From NCBI RefSeq assembly GCF_002482975.1, contig NZ_DLHA01000041.1, positions 20,640 through 84,639 of the forward strand: 64,000 bases of DNA. Reading direction: 5' to 3'. The notes beneath the pieces were generated by a model. The model did not search any database and had not been told where the DNA came from. It saw nothing but the letters and a program-made list of their open reading frames with translations. Shown here in pieces: positions 25,774 to 33,891 of the stretch. This DNA is from Flavobacterium sp. UBA7680 (GTDB taxonomy: Bacteria; Bacteroidota; Bacteroidia; Flavobacteriales; Flavobacteriaceae). The first letter of the stretch is position 1. Every line of letters begins with the position of its first letter. A program made the translations under genes and the position numbers.

Positions 25774-25992
25774 TTAAATACTCATTCTAAACTCTTCAAT
25801 AACCGGATTTGCTTTTGCAAAATCTGTTTCCTGAATGAAAACCTCAACGGCCAAATCTGTACCGCCAAAACCTCCTAAACGAGCTGATTGAATATTATCT
25901 TTTTTTACAGTTTCTACACCGGCTTCTTCTAATCTTTCCTGCAAAGCAATTGCTAATACTTCACTTCCCGAAAACACCTTCATTAATCCCAT
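25774..25992 (-). CDS. DUF2007-type putative signal-transducing protein
   Basis: 72 residues, MGLMKVFSGSEVLAIALQERLEEAGVETV then an acidic beta-hairpin and VFIQETDFAKANPVIEEF. This is the compact alpha/beta fold of DUF2007 proteins, small soluble domains with GlnB-like connections whose ligand is unknown. There is no signal peptide. It lies 26 bp after the alpha/beta-hydrolase gene on the same strand, so the two are probably cotranscribed. Confidence 0.8.
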   Translation of the reverse strand: MGLMKVFSGSEVLAIALQERLEEAGVETVKKDNIQSARLGGFGGTDLAVEVFIQETDFAKANPVIEEFRMSI

Positions 25993-26018
25993 GACATTTT
26001 ATTTTATTAATTATTAAT

Positions 26019-26834
26019 CTATTCTAGTATTGTTTTTAATTGATTTTGAAAATCTTTATTTTCATTTATTCCAATATGTTCCTGATTTTTTAATGGATAA
26101 AAAACAGCATTTGATTTCAAAAGCTGTTTTAACCGAACTGAATTCTCAAAAGGAATTAATTGGTCTGCCGTTCCATGAAAAATATAAATTGGAGCTTTTA
26201 TCTGCGGAAGATATACATTGGTTTCTAAACTAAACTTTTTCATAAAGTCCGGAAACATTGGCACTCGTTTACTTGACAATTCTAAAAAATTATAATACGG
26301 CGCCTGCAACAGTAAAGCTTTTGGTTTATTTTCGAAAGCTAATTTAGCCGCAAATCCAGAACCTATCGAATATCCGGCAATTATGATTTTATTTTCGGGA
26401 TATCTTTTCGTCATTGACTGATACACAATTGAAATATCTTTTGACAATTGTTCTTCATTTTCGATTTCACCTTCGCTTTTCCCGAAACTTCTATAATCTA
26501 AAATAAAGATATCGTATCCTAATGAAGTATAAATTTTTGCAATTTTACCCCAAGTTTCAAGTGTTCCGGCATTTCCATGAAGATAAAAAACGAGTCCTTT
26601 AGAATTCTCGGTCTTAAATAATAATCCGTTAAGAATAGTTCCGTCAAAGGATTTGATATTTATCTCTTCGAATTTTTGCTGATAATCAAACTTATAATCC
26701 TTTGGTAATCTTGAACTATGAAAAACCAATTCAACCTGATTGAAATAAACATACGAAATTATCAAAACATAAATAATCAGAAAAAAGCACAAAAGTACGA
26801 TTGATAAGAATTTGAGTGTTTTGAATATTTCCAT
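26019..26834 (-). CDS. Membrane-anchored alpha/beta hydrolase
   Basis: 271 residues. A single N-terminal membrane helix (LSIVLLCFFLIIYVLIISYVYF) is followed by a serine-hydrolase domain of the BEM46/FrsA-like type. Oxyanion-hole HGNAG is near residue 88, nucleophile Ser in AGYSIGSGF near 149, Asp in FHGTADQLIPFE near 225, and His in NQEHIG near 253. The substrate is unknown; esterase or lipase activity at the inner-membrane outer face is likely. It is followed by DUF2007 and HAD genes and preceded by a palindrome at 26848. Confidence 0.88.
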   Translation of the reverse strand: MEIFKTLKFLSIVLLCFFLIIYVLIISYVYFNQVELVFHSSRLPKDYKFDYQQKFEEINIKSFDGTILNGLLFKTENSKGLVFYLHGNAGTLETWGKIAKIYTSLGYDIFILDYRSFGKSEGEIENEEQLSKDISIVYQSMTKRYPENKIIIAGYSIGSGFAAKLAFENKPKALLLQAPYYNFLELSSKRVPMFPDFMKKFSLETNVYLPQIKAPIYIFHGTADQLIPFENSVRLKQLLKSNAVFYPLKNQEHIGINENKDFQNQLKTILE

Positions 26835-26847
26835 ATTTATTAGTTAG

Positions 26848-26918
26848 TTTTCAGTCTCAGTCGCAGTTTTCAGTGAAGCTTGTAAACTGTGACTGAAAAC
26901 TTCGACTGAGACTGAAAA
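26848..26918. repeat. TTTTCAGTCTCAGTCG inverted repeat
   Basis: The left arm TTTTCAGTCTCAGTCG...AGTTTTCAGT pairs with the right arm AGTGACTGAAAACTTCGACTGAGACTGAAAA (about one mismatch and a small bulge). It is between the DEAD-like gene stop and the hydrolase start. Confidence 0.8.
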
Positions 26919-26928
26919 TTACGACTTT

Positions 26929-27591
26929 TTACTCTTCCTCGATATCGTCTTCTTCTTCATCCAATTCCTCCTCGCTTTCTTCATCCATATCAAATAAATA
27001 AGGCTCCAGTAACATTTTATCTGCCAAAATTTCGATACGTTCTGTCAAAGTTTCAGCAAAAATTAAACGCTGCGTTTTGGCAATACTGTTAGAAATACGC
27101 ATGATTTTAGTTTCATGGCGCAATTTCAAAATAGGATCTGCATCATCAAGGATAAACATTTTCAAACGGTTTACATTATAACCCGCCGTCGAAAACATAT
27201 CGCTCAATTTGTTTGGTGTTCCAATTAAAACATCAATTCCCGTAGAAACGTAATTTTTGTCATAATCCATATCGCCTTTGTCATGAACACCATACACTTC
27301 GAGATTCGTATATTTTCCGTATTTCTCAAAAAGCTCTTCCATTTCAAGCACTTTTGCTTTGTCTTCAACAATAATCAAAGCGCGTGGCGATTCTTCCGTT
27401 TTACCAGCCAATTGCTGAATCACATTCAAAACAATTGTGGTTGTTTTTCCGCTTTTCTCCGGAGAAATAACAATACAATCCGCACCACTTTTTATGGTCG
27501 AAAAAGTTTCCAGCTGCAAAACATTTGCTTCTGTTAAACCGTTTTCAATTAAAGCGTCTTGTAATTTCTCGTTTATTTTTTTTAGTTTCAT
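26929..27591 (-). CDS. Single-RecA-domain DEAD-box-like protein with degenerate motifs
   Basis: 220 residues, half the length of a DEAD-box helicase. The fold order of the N-terminal RecA domain is visible: LQLETFSTIKSG (Q-motif region), SPEKSGKTT in place of AxTGxGKT (Walker A), RALIIVEDKAKV, LIGTPNKLSDM (GTPxR-like Ib), DDAD in place of DEAD near residue 150, and FAETL in place of SAT. Helicase domain 2 is absent, and the C-terminus is an acidic tail (DEEEDDIEEE). ATP binding looks possible, unwinding unlikely. It may be a decoy, assembly or regulatory protein on RNA. Confidence 0.8.
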   Translation of the reverse strand: MKLKKINEKLQDALIENGLTEANVLQLETFSTIKSGADCIVISPEKSGKTTTIVLNVIQQLAGKTEESPRALIIVEDKAKVLEMEELFEKYGKYTNLEVYGVHDKGDMDYDKNYVSTGIDVLIGTPNKLSDMFSTAGYNVNRLKMFILDDADPILKLRHETKIMRISNSIAKTQRLIFAETLTERIEILADKMLLEPYLFDMDEESEEELDEEEDDIEEE

Positions 27592-27600
27592 TTTTTTTAT

Positions 27601-27678
27601 GCTTTAAGCTGTAAGCCTTAGGCTTTAAGCTAAATATATATTTTTAAAAGCTTAAAGCCTAAAGCTTAAAGCCTACAG
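27601..27678. repeat. GCTTTAAGCTGTAAGCC inverted repeat
   Basis: Arms of about 30 bases made of repeated AAGCTT/GCCTTA words (27601-27631, 27649-27678) pair with few mismatches. It is between the sigma-54-activator gene end and the DEAD-like start. Confidence 0.8.
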
Positions 27679-27691
27679 CGCGAAGCACCAT

Positions 27692-28855
27692 CTATTTGCT
27701 TGCGAACATTTTTACGTCGCCTTCAGAGATTTCATTTCCTCCTAAAATGATTAATCTTTCGACAACATTTCGAAGTTCACGAATATTTCCTGTCCAATCG
27801 TATTCTTGTAATAATTGTATGGCTTGCGCCGAAAACACCTTAACCACATTTCCTTGCTCTGATGCAATTTTCTCTGCAAAATGCCTTATCAAAGCCGGAA
27901 TATCGTCACGTCTTTCATTCAATGGCGGAACTTTAATTAAAATTACAGCCAAACGATGGTATAAATCTTCACGGAAACGGCCTTCAGCAATTTCTGTTTT
28001 TAAATCTTTATTTGTTGCGGCAACCACACGAACATCAACTTTAATGTCTTTTTCGGCACCAACTCTGGTAATCATACTTTCCTGAAGCGCACGTAAAACT
28101 TTGGCTTGCGCCGAAAGACTCATATCTCCAATTTCATCTAAGAAAATAGTTCCTTTATCAGCCGCTTCAAACTTTCCGGCACGATCCTTAACTGCCGATG
28201 TAAAAGCACCTTTTACGTGTCCGAATAATTCACTTTCGATCAATTCACTCGGAATAGCCGCGCAGTTTACTTCAATTAAAGGAAAATTAGCACGTTCGCT
28301 TTTTTCATGTAATTGATGTGCTACTAATTCTTTTCCGGTTCCGTTTGGCCCCGTAATTAAAACCCTGGCTTCGGTTTGAGCAACTTTATCAATCATAACT
28401 TTAATATGATTAATAGATTCGCTGTCGCCAATCATTTCGTAATTTTTGCTGACTTTTTTCTTTAAGATTTTATTCTCAACAACTAATTGTTTTTTGTCTA
28501 AAGCATTACGAACGGTATTCAATAATCGGTTTAAATCTGGTGGTTTTGAGATATAATCAAAAGCGCCTAAACGCATGGTATGAATCGCGGTTTCCATATC
28601 GCCATGACCTGAAATCATAACCATCGGAATTTCCGGTTTTATTTTTTTTACTTCTTCTAAAACCTCAACACCGTCCAATTTTGGCATTTTGATATCGCAC
28701 AAAACCAAATCGTAATCGTTGTTTTTTATTTTTTCAAGACCCGCGGCTCCATCTTCAGCTTCATCAACCTGATAGGTATCATTTTCTTCTGATAATATTT
28801 TTACCAAAACTCTTCTAATCGCTGCTTCGTCTTCGATAATTAGTATTTTACTCAT
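27692..28855 (-). CDS. Sigma-54 response regulator lacking a C-terminal DNA-binding domain
   Basis: 387 residues. Receiver domain 1-120 has acidic pocket Asp and phosphoacceptor Asp in VLCDIKMPKLDG near 53. The AAA+ domain (about 140-375) has GPNGTGKE Walker A, GAFTSA as the sigma-54-contacting loop (usual form GAFTGA), FLDEIGDM Walker B and RFREDLYHRL. The chain stops at NVVERLIILGGNEISEGDVKMFASK, where NtrC proteins add a Fis-type helix-turn-helix (about 60 residues). It may act as a hexamer recruited by interaction, or off DNA. No sensor kinase is adjacent. Confidence 0.92.
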   Translation of the reverse strand: MSKILIIEDEAAIRRVLVKILSEENDTYQVDEAEDGAAGLEKIKNNDYDLVLCDIKMPKLDGVEVLEEVKKIKPEIPMVMISGHGDMETAIHTMRLGAFDYISKPPDLNRLLNTVRNALDKKQLVVENKILKKKVSKNYEMIGDSESINHIKVMIDKVAQTEARVLITGPNGTGKELVAHQLHEKSERANFPLIEVNCAAIPSELIESELFGHVKGAFTSAVKDRAGKFEAADKGTIFLDEIGDMSLSAQAKVLRALQESMITRVGAEKDIKVDVRVVAATNKDLKTEIAEGRFREDLYHRLAVILIKVPPLNERRDDIPALIRHFAEKIASEQGNVVKVFSAQAIQLLQEYDWTGNIRELRNVVERLIILGGNEISEGDVKMFASK

Positions 28856-28862
28856 TCTTTTT

Positions 28863-28950
28863 TAAGATACTAAGATGCTAAGATACTAAGGTTCTGAGTT
28901 TTTTTAGCTAAAATCTTAGCGTCTCAGAAACTTAGAAACTTAGAATCTCT
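28863..28950. repeat. AAGATACTAAGATGCTAAG inverted repeat
   Basis: TACTAAGATGCTAAGATACTAAGG...CTGAG pairs with CTCAGAAACTTAGAAACTTAG...; words repeat within each arm. It lies between the ABC permease gene and the sigma-54 activator gene. Confidence 0.7.
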
Positions 28951-28953
28951 AAG

Positions 28954-30270
28954 TTAATATTTTAGCCATTTATACAATTCCTTCCACGTTGGTTTTTTGC
29001 CGTACATTAAAATACCTACTCGGTAAATTTTTGCGGCGAACCAAACGACAAGGAAAAAGGTAGCAAACAATAATGATACCGAAATTGCAATTTGCCACCA
29101 CGGCACGCCAAACGGAATACGCATTAGCATAACTATTGGCGACGTAAGCGGAATCATTGAAAATACAACTGCAACAGTTCCATGCGGGTCGTTTACAACC
29201 GTAAAAAATCCGATGTAGACGCTTAGAATTAACGGCATTAATATTGGCAGTAAAAATTGCTGAGAATCGGTTTGATTATCAACTGCTGCTCCAATTGCGG
29301 CATAAAACGAACTGTATAGAAAATAACCTCCAATAAAATAAATTACAAACCCAATTATGATACTTGCAATTGGCAGGTTCCATAATTCGGTAATATACAT
29401 TTGTGCTGTTCCTGAAAATTCATGTTGTGCGGATTGCATTAATTCCGGCGAAATTCTGGCTGTTGGTCCAACGTTTACTCCAAAAAATGTTGATGCCGCA
29501 AACATTAATCCCAAACCAATAATCGCCCAAATCATAAATTGTAAAATTCCTGCTAGAGAAGTTCCAACGATTTTACCAATCATTAATTGAAATGGTTTTA
29601 CAGATGAAATAATGATTTCGATAATACGGTTTGTCTTTTCTTCGATTACACTTCGCATTACCATATTTCCGTAAATGATAATGAACATCATAATCAAATA
29701 ACCGAATGCACCGCCTATTGCAATTTTTATTTCATTTAAACCTTTTAAACTTTCTTCTCCCGAAGCTTTAACCAAATGAATATTAACCTCTGATTGTGCT
29801 TTTTGAATTGCCAGAGTATCTAGTTTGGCTTCTTCGAGATTTAGTTTGGTGATTTTTGTTCCGATGATTTTCTGCGTGCTTTCTATAAAAGAAATACTCG
29901 GACTATTATTTGAAATAAATTCAATTTTACTTTCTAAATCTTTTGTTTTATTTGTTTTTGGAATGACAATTAATCCGCTGAAATTTTCTTTTGTAATACT
30001 GTCTTTTAAAGCTTTTACATCAATTTCAGATAAATTCAGATATTTGAATTCGGCACCTTTTTTATTTTCTTTTAAAAAGTCGGCAGCAAAAAGTCCAGTT
30101 TCATCATGAATAGCAATACGTTTTGTTTCGGCTTTCATTGTGCTCAAATAACCGATAAAAACGGCTATCACAACAAATAAAAGCGGACTCAAAAAAGTCA
30201 TGACAACAAAAGATTTATTGCGGACTTTGGCAATAAATTCTCTTTTTATAATCAACGAAATGATGCTCAT
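28954..30270 (-). CDS. ABC-2-type exporter permease (NatB-like)
   Basis: 438 residues. The first helix (NKSFVVMTFLSPLLFVVIAVFIGYLS) is followed by a periplasmic domain of about 150 residues (AETKRIAIHDETGLF...), then five helices including MFIIIYGNMVMRSVIEEKTNRIIEIIISSVKPFQLMIGKIVG, the conserved ABC-2 segment after helix 2. The pattern matches NatB, Na+ or other-substrate exporters, and antimicrobial-peptide-resistance permeases. It is 79 bp downstream of the ATPase gene and surely cotranscribed. Confidence 0.9.
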   Translation of the reverse strand: MSIISLIIKREFIAKVRNKSFVVMTFLSPLLFVVIAVFIGYLSTMKAETKRIAIHDETGLFAADFLKENKKGAEFKYLNLSEIDVKALKDSITKENFSGLIVIPKTNKTKDLESKIEFISNNSPSISFIESTQKIIGTKITKLNLEEAKLDTLAIQKAQSEVNIHLVKASGEESLKGLNEIKIAIGGAFGYLIMMFIIIYGNMVMRSVIEEKTNRIIEIIISSVKPFQLMIGKIVGTSLAGILQFMIWAIIGLGLMFAASTFFGVNVGPTARISPELMQSAQHEFSGTAQMYITELWNLPIASIIIGFVIYFIGGYFLYSSFYAAIGAAVDNQTDSQQFLLPILMPLILSVYIGFFTVVNDPHGTVAVVFSMIPLTSPIVMLMRIPFGVPWWQIAISVSLLFATFFLVVWFAAKIYRVGILMYGKKPTWKELYKWLKY

Positions 30271-30287
30271 AAATATTTTAAATTTTC

Positions 30288-30336
30288 AAATTCCAAATTC
30301 CAATTTTGAACACTCTTAAATTGGAATTTGGAATTT
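30288..30336. repeat. AAATTCCAAATTCCAATTT inverted repeat, copy 2
   Basis: Perfect 19-bp arms around 11 bases including CACTCTTA. It sits between the two ABC transporter genes, so it may tune the ratio of ATPase to permease mRNA. Confidence 0.85.
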
Positions 30337-30349
30337 CTTTTTTGGAATT

Positions 30350-31279
30350 TTATTTTGTATTTTCAGTAACTGTTTGAATAAAAATATCGTGTACACTTGG
30401 AATTTTTTCTACGAAATGTGTTACTTGTCCGCGTTGTGTCAGGATATGTAATAATTCATTTGGCGTTGCATTTCCTATTTGAATATTTAATTTTAAATCG
30501 TCGTTTAAGGATTTAAAATTTGCAGGCGAAACAGTAAACTTTTGTGTAATATCGTACATCAAGCCTTCAACGTTGTTTGTCAGGATTCCAACTTCAAAAC
30601 TGTTGGTTTTAAACTGGCGTTTTACATCGCCCACTTTTCCTTCAATCAGTTTATTTGATTTGTGAATTAATGCAATATGGTCGCAAAGTTCTTCGACACT
30701 TTCCATTCTGTGTGTGGAGAAAATAATAGTTGCTCCCTCCTCTTTTAATGCCAAAATTTCATCCTTTATAACATTGGCATTTACGGGATCAAAACCTGAG
30801 AAAGGCTCATCAAAAATTAACAATTTTGGTTTGTGCAAAACACAAACTACAAACTGAATTTTTTGTGCCATTCCTTTAGAAAGTTCCTGAATTTTTTTAT
30901 TCCACCAGCCCTGAATTCCTAAACGGTCAAACCAGTAATCCAATTGCTTTTTGGCTTCAGCTTTAGAAAGTCCTTTCATTTGTGCGAGATACAAACATTG
31001 TTCCCCCACTTTCATCGAGCTGTACAATCCTCTTTCTTCCGGAAGATAACCAATTGTCTGCACGTGTTTTGGGTGCAGTCTTTCTCCATCTAAAATTACT
31101 TCGCCACTGTCTGGCATTGTAATTTGATTGATGATTCTGATTAGGGAAGTTTTTCCAGCTCCATTAGGACCTAAAAGTCCATATATACTGCCTTTTGGGA
31201 CATTTAATGAAACTTCGTTAAGCGCTACATAATCGCCATATTGTTTTACGACTTTATGTACTTCGAGTAAGTTGCTCAT
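30350..31279 (-). CDS. ABC transporter ATPase (NatA-like)
   Basis: 309 residues. Walker A is GPNGAGKTS near residue 36-44, Q-loop region is YLPEERGLYSSMKV, signature is ELSKGMAQKIQ near 135, Walker B is LLIFDEPFSGFDPVN near 157-171, and H-loop STHRM is near 193. A C-terminal extension (IHKSNKLIEGKVGDVKRQF) is the DUF4162-like domain of NatA/CcmA-type exporters. It energises the permease encoded at 28954-30270. Confidence 0.94.
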   Translation of the reverse strand: MSNLLEVHKVVKQYGDYVALNEVSLNVPKGSIYGLLGPNGAGKTSLIRIINQITMPDSGEVILDGERLHPKHVQTIGYLPEERGLYSSMKVGEQCLYLAQMKGLSKAEAKKQLDYWFDRLGIQGWWNKKIQELSKGMAQKIQFVVCVLHKPKLLIFDEPFSGFDPVNANVIKDEILALKEEGATIIFSTHRMESVEELCDHIALIHKSNKLIEGKVGDVKRQFKTNSFEVGILTNNVEGLMYDITQKFTVSPANFKSLNDDLKLNIQIGNATPNELLHILTQRGQVTHFVEKIPSVHDIFIQTVTENTK

Positions 31280-31375
31280 TTTGTTTTTTTGGATTTTCTT
31301 GCGCTGGCTTTTGTTATTTTTACCAACAGTCTGTAAAAGTAAATAATTACTAGCGAATCTGCATAATAATACGCA

Positions 31376-31410
31376 AAAAACCCATTCTATTTATGTTTAG
31401 AATGGGTTTT
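31376..31410 (-). terminator. Terminator of the grpE-dnaJ operon
   Basis: AAAACCCATTCTA and TAGAATGGGTTTT pair around an 8-base loop; read on the minus strand it is followed by TTTTT, about 33 bp after the dnaJ stop codon. Confidence 0.85.
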
Positions 31411-31442
31411 GAATTTATTTAAACATTTTAGAAAAGTTTAGA

Positions 31443-32552
31443 TTATGAGAACATATCTTTTACTTTTTCAAAAAATGATTTTTCTGATTTCTCTGGACTT
31501 GGCGCAAAATGCTCATCGTTTAAAGCATTTTCAAAGAATTGTTTTTGTTCTTTGTTTAATGTTTTTGGTGTCCAAACATTTACGTGAACCAATAAATCTC
31601 CGCTTCCGTAACCGTTTAAACTTGGAATTCCTTTTCCTTTTAATCTTAAGATTTTTCCAGATTGAATTCCTTCTTCCAGTTTAATACGAACTTTTCCGTT
31701 GATGGCTTCGATATCTTTTGAAACCCCTAAAACTGCTTCAGGGAAACTGATGTATAAATCAAAATGAATGTTTTCACCTTCACGTTTTAAGAATTCGTGT
31801 TCTACTTCTTCAATGGCAACAATTAAATCTCCCGGAATACTATTTCCCGGTGCATCGTTTCCTTTGTTTGAAACTTTCAACTGCATTCCGTCAGTAACAC
31901 CTGCCGGGATTTTGATTGATACAGTTTCATCTTCCTGAACCATTCCTTGTGCATCTGCCTCAGAAGGTCTTTTATCTAAAATTTGACCAGAACCACCACA
32001 AGTAGGACAAGTTGATGCAGATTGCATTCTTCCTAAAATGGTATTGGTTACACGCATCACCTGACCTTGACCGTTACAAGTTGTACAAGTTTTATACGTT
32101 ACACCTTTTGCCTGAACTTTACGTTTTACTTTTACTTTTTTCTCAACACCATTTGCAATTTCTTCTAAAGTAAGTTTTACTTTAATTCGAAGATTGCTTC
32201 CTTTAGCACGGCGAGGGCCTCCGCCTCCGCCTCCGAAACCGCCAAATCCTCCTCCAAAAATGTCACCAAACTGGCTGAAAATGTCATCCATATTCATACC
32301 GCCATGACCACCGCCAAATCCGCCAGAACCATCAAATGCCTGATGTCCGTATTGATCGTATTTTGCTTTTTTGTTAGGATCGCTTAAAACTTCATAAGCT
32401 TCAGCTGCTAATTTAAAGTTTTCTTCTGCCTCTTTGTCGCCCGGGTTTTTATCAGGGTGGTATTTAAGCGCACTTTTTCTATATGCTTTTTTTATTTCGG
32501 CAGCGTCAGCATTTTTTGAAATGCCTAGTATTTCGTAAAAATCTTTTTTCAT
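31443..32552 (-). CDS. dnaJ: Chaperone DnaJ (Hsp40) with half a zinc-finger domain
   Basis: 369 residues. J domain 1-70 with HPD in KYHPDKNPG; Gly/Phe region about 75-110 (GGHGGMNMDDIFSQFGDIFGGGFGG); zinc region about 145-185; substrate-binding barrels to about 340. Only two CxxCxGxG motifs are present (CTTCNGQG and CPTCGGSG), whereas type I DnaJ has four. The flanking motifs I and IV have been lost; the pair kept fits the second zinc centre, judging by position. It works with DnaK and GrpE. It is downstream of grpE in the same operon. Confidence 0.96.
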   Translation of the reverse strand: MKKDFYEILGISKNADAAEIKKAYRKSALKYHPDKNPGDKEAEENFKLAAEAYEVLSDPNKKAKYDQYGHQAFDGSGGFGGGHGGMNMDDIFSQFGDIFGGGFGGFGGGGGGPRRAKGSNLRIKVKLTLEEIANGVEKKVKVKRKVQAKGVTYKTCTTCNGQGQVMRVTNTILGRMQSASTCPTCGGSGQILDKRPSEADAQGMVQEDETVSIKIPAGVTDGMQLKVSNKGNDAPGNSIPGDLIVAIEEVEHEFLKREGENIHFDLYISFPEAVLGVSKDIEAINGKVRIKLEEGIQSGKILRLKGKGIPSLNGYGSGDLLVHVNVWTPKTLNKEQKQFFENALNDEHFAPSPEKSEKSFFEKVKDMFS

Positions 32553-32629
32553 AGTTAGGTTTAAATTACAAATCCAAAAAGTTCAAAATCCAATTTAAAA
32601 CTGGCCTCTGAGACTTCTGTTTGCATTTT

Positions 32630-33208
32630 TTAGTTTCCGATTACTACTTTAGGGAAACGAATAATTTTGTCTCCTAATTTGTATCCTTTTTCAATAACAT
32701 CAACAATTTTCCCTTTTAATTTTTCAGACGGAGCTGGAATTTGGGTAATTGCCTCAGCAAAATCAGCATTAAAAGCATCACCTGCTCTTACTTCAACTTG
32801 CTCTAAACCTTTAGAAACTAAAGTACTTTTAAGCTTTTCATGAATCAACTCAACACCTTTTTTCAAATTTTCATCTTCAGATTTGTTGATCTCTACAGTC
32901 GCTCTGTCAAAATCATCTAAAACAGGAAGCATTGCTAACAAAACTTCTTGATTTGCAGTTTTAAACAAATCGATGCGCTCTTTTGAAGTTCTTTTTTTGT
33001 AATTTTCAAATTCGGCAAATAATCTCAAAAACTTATCTTTTTCCTTTGCCAAGTCTTGAGCTAATTGCTCTTCAACACTTAATTCTTCAACAATTAACTG
33101 CTCACCGTTGGCATTGTTCTCTAACGTTACATCGTCTAATTCCTGATCGAATTCTGTATTTTCAGTAGTCATATTACTTTTATTTTTAAAAATATTCTTA
33201 AACTTCAT
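32630..33208 (-). CDS. grpE: Nucleotide-exchange factor GrpE
   Basis: 192 residues. An N-terminal helical region (EQLAQDLAKEKDKFLRLFAEFENYKKRTSKER) leads into the conserved dimer helix and the C-terminal beta-wing (VRAGDAFNADFAEAITQIPAPSEKLKGKIVDVIEKGYKLGDKIIRFPKVVIG). GrpE releases ADP from DnaK. The annotated start ATG (33208) gives 12 residues before MTTENTEF at 33172, which is also a possible start. It is 77 bp upstream of dnaJ, and its promoter is at 33232-33264. Confidence 0.95.
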   Translation of the reverse strand: MKFKNIFKNKSNMTTENTEFDQELDDVTLENNANGEQLIVEELSVEEQLAQDLAKEKDKFLRLFAEFENYKKRTSKERIDLFKTANQEVLLAMLPVLDDFDRATVEINKSEDENLKKGVELIHEKLKSTLVSKGLEQVEVRAGDAFNADFAEAITQIPAPSEKLKGKIVDVIEKGYKLGDKIIRFPKVVIGN

Positions 33209-33231
33209 TTTTATTTCTTTCTGTTGGATTG

Positions 33232-33264
33232 CAAAAGTACTGCCAAATCTTCTAAAATGTCAAA
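33232..33264 (-). promoter_or_regulatory. grpE-dnaJ promoter
   Basis: On the minus strand TTTG (33264-33261) is followed after exactly 21 bases by TACTTTTG (33239-33232), a perfect match to the Bacteroidota consensus. It gives a leader of about 18 bases before the ATG at 33208. Confidence 0.8.
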
Positions 33265-33356
33265 TTGTCACTTTATTAAATATGAGTGTTTTAAAAAGCG
33301 AAAATAGGCAATAAAAATTTATTATAATTTTAAGACTATTACGATTTAGTTTGTCG

Positions 33357-33501
33357 TATCTTTGGTATCCAAATTGGGAACATAAATTATTACCTATCAA
33401 AATTGAATTTAAGGGTTGGCTTCGGCCTCATAAATAATTATTAATTCAAGTTTACCTTATATTAAAAAAAGCTTCGCCTTACAGAGACGAAGCTTTTTTT
33501 T
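33357..33501 (+). ncRNA. Candidate structured ncRNA with its own terminator (possibly 6S-like)
   Basis: A perfect -7 element TATCTTTG (33357-33364) is followed by about 135 bases with no ORF, ending in a strong hairpin (GCTTCG...CGAAGC, then seven T at 33494-33500). Bases about 33365-33391 (TATCCAAATTGGGAACATAAATTATT) pair imperfectly but at length with about 33427-33455 (AATAATTATTAATTCAAGTTTACC), enclosing a bubble and a GGC-TTCG-GCC hairpin near 33417-33427. A long interrupted stem with a central bubble is the 6S RNA layout. No -33 TTTG was seen. It accounts for much of the 485-bp gap; the function is a hypothesis. Confidence 0.45.
33464..33501 (+). terminator. Terminator of the candidate ncRNA
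   Basis: AAAAAAAGCTTCG pairs with CGAAGCTTTTTTT; no plus-strand coding gene precedes it, which is why an RNA gene is suspected. Confidence 0.8.
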
Positions 33502-33526
33502 ATGCTTTTTTATCTTTAAAAAAAAT

Positions 33527-33662
33527 AACGCAAAGAACGCTAAGTTTTTTTTATTCTTAAGCTTTTTAAAAAAGGCAAAGTTCGCAAAGCTTTATATTGA
33601 TTTAGCTTTGCGAACTTTATATTTTTAAAGTATTCTTGGTAAAAACCTTTGCGTTCTTTGCG
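33527..33662. repeat. Nested GCAAAGAACGC / GCAAAGTTCGC inverted repeat
   Basis: The outer arms CGCAAAGAACGC at 33529-33540 and GCGTTCTTTGCG near 33651-33662 enclose an inner pair GGCAAAGTTCGCAAAGCTT/AGCTTTGCGAACTT at about 33574-33617. It lies between the ncRNA candidate and tRNA-Trp. Confidence 0.75.
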
Positions 33663-33693
33663 GTAAAAAAATCCTTTGCGATAAAAAACATTG

Positions 33694-33764
33694 CACGGGC
33701 GGAGGGATTCGAACCCCCATCAACGGTTTTGGAGACCGCTATTCTACCCTTGAACTACGCCCGT
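33694..33764 (-). tRNA. tRNA-Trp (anticodon CCA)
   Basis: Reading the minus strand: acceptor stem ACGGGCG paired with CGCCCGT, D arm GTTC/GAAT with AAGGGTA loop, anticodon loop CTCCAAA giving CCA, and T arm GGGGT-TCGAATC-CCTCC. 71 bases to the discriminator G; CCA is not encoded. It stands alone between hisS and the GCAAAG repeat. Confidence 0.95.
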
Positions 33765-33891
33765 AACTTGTAACTTAAGGTCCGCAAATTAAAAGTTTTT
33801 TTTCTTTACCAGCAACTATTTCACGAAGAGATTTAAAAAGAAAATCCTTTAAATTTGAACAATCTGAGGCAAAAACCTTCATTCCAAATAG

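Noticed and set aside
25730..26918. Insertion sequence from the TCAGTCTCAG repeats
   Set aside because: There is no transposase ORF between them; the genes there are a normal hydrolase and a DUF2007 protein.
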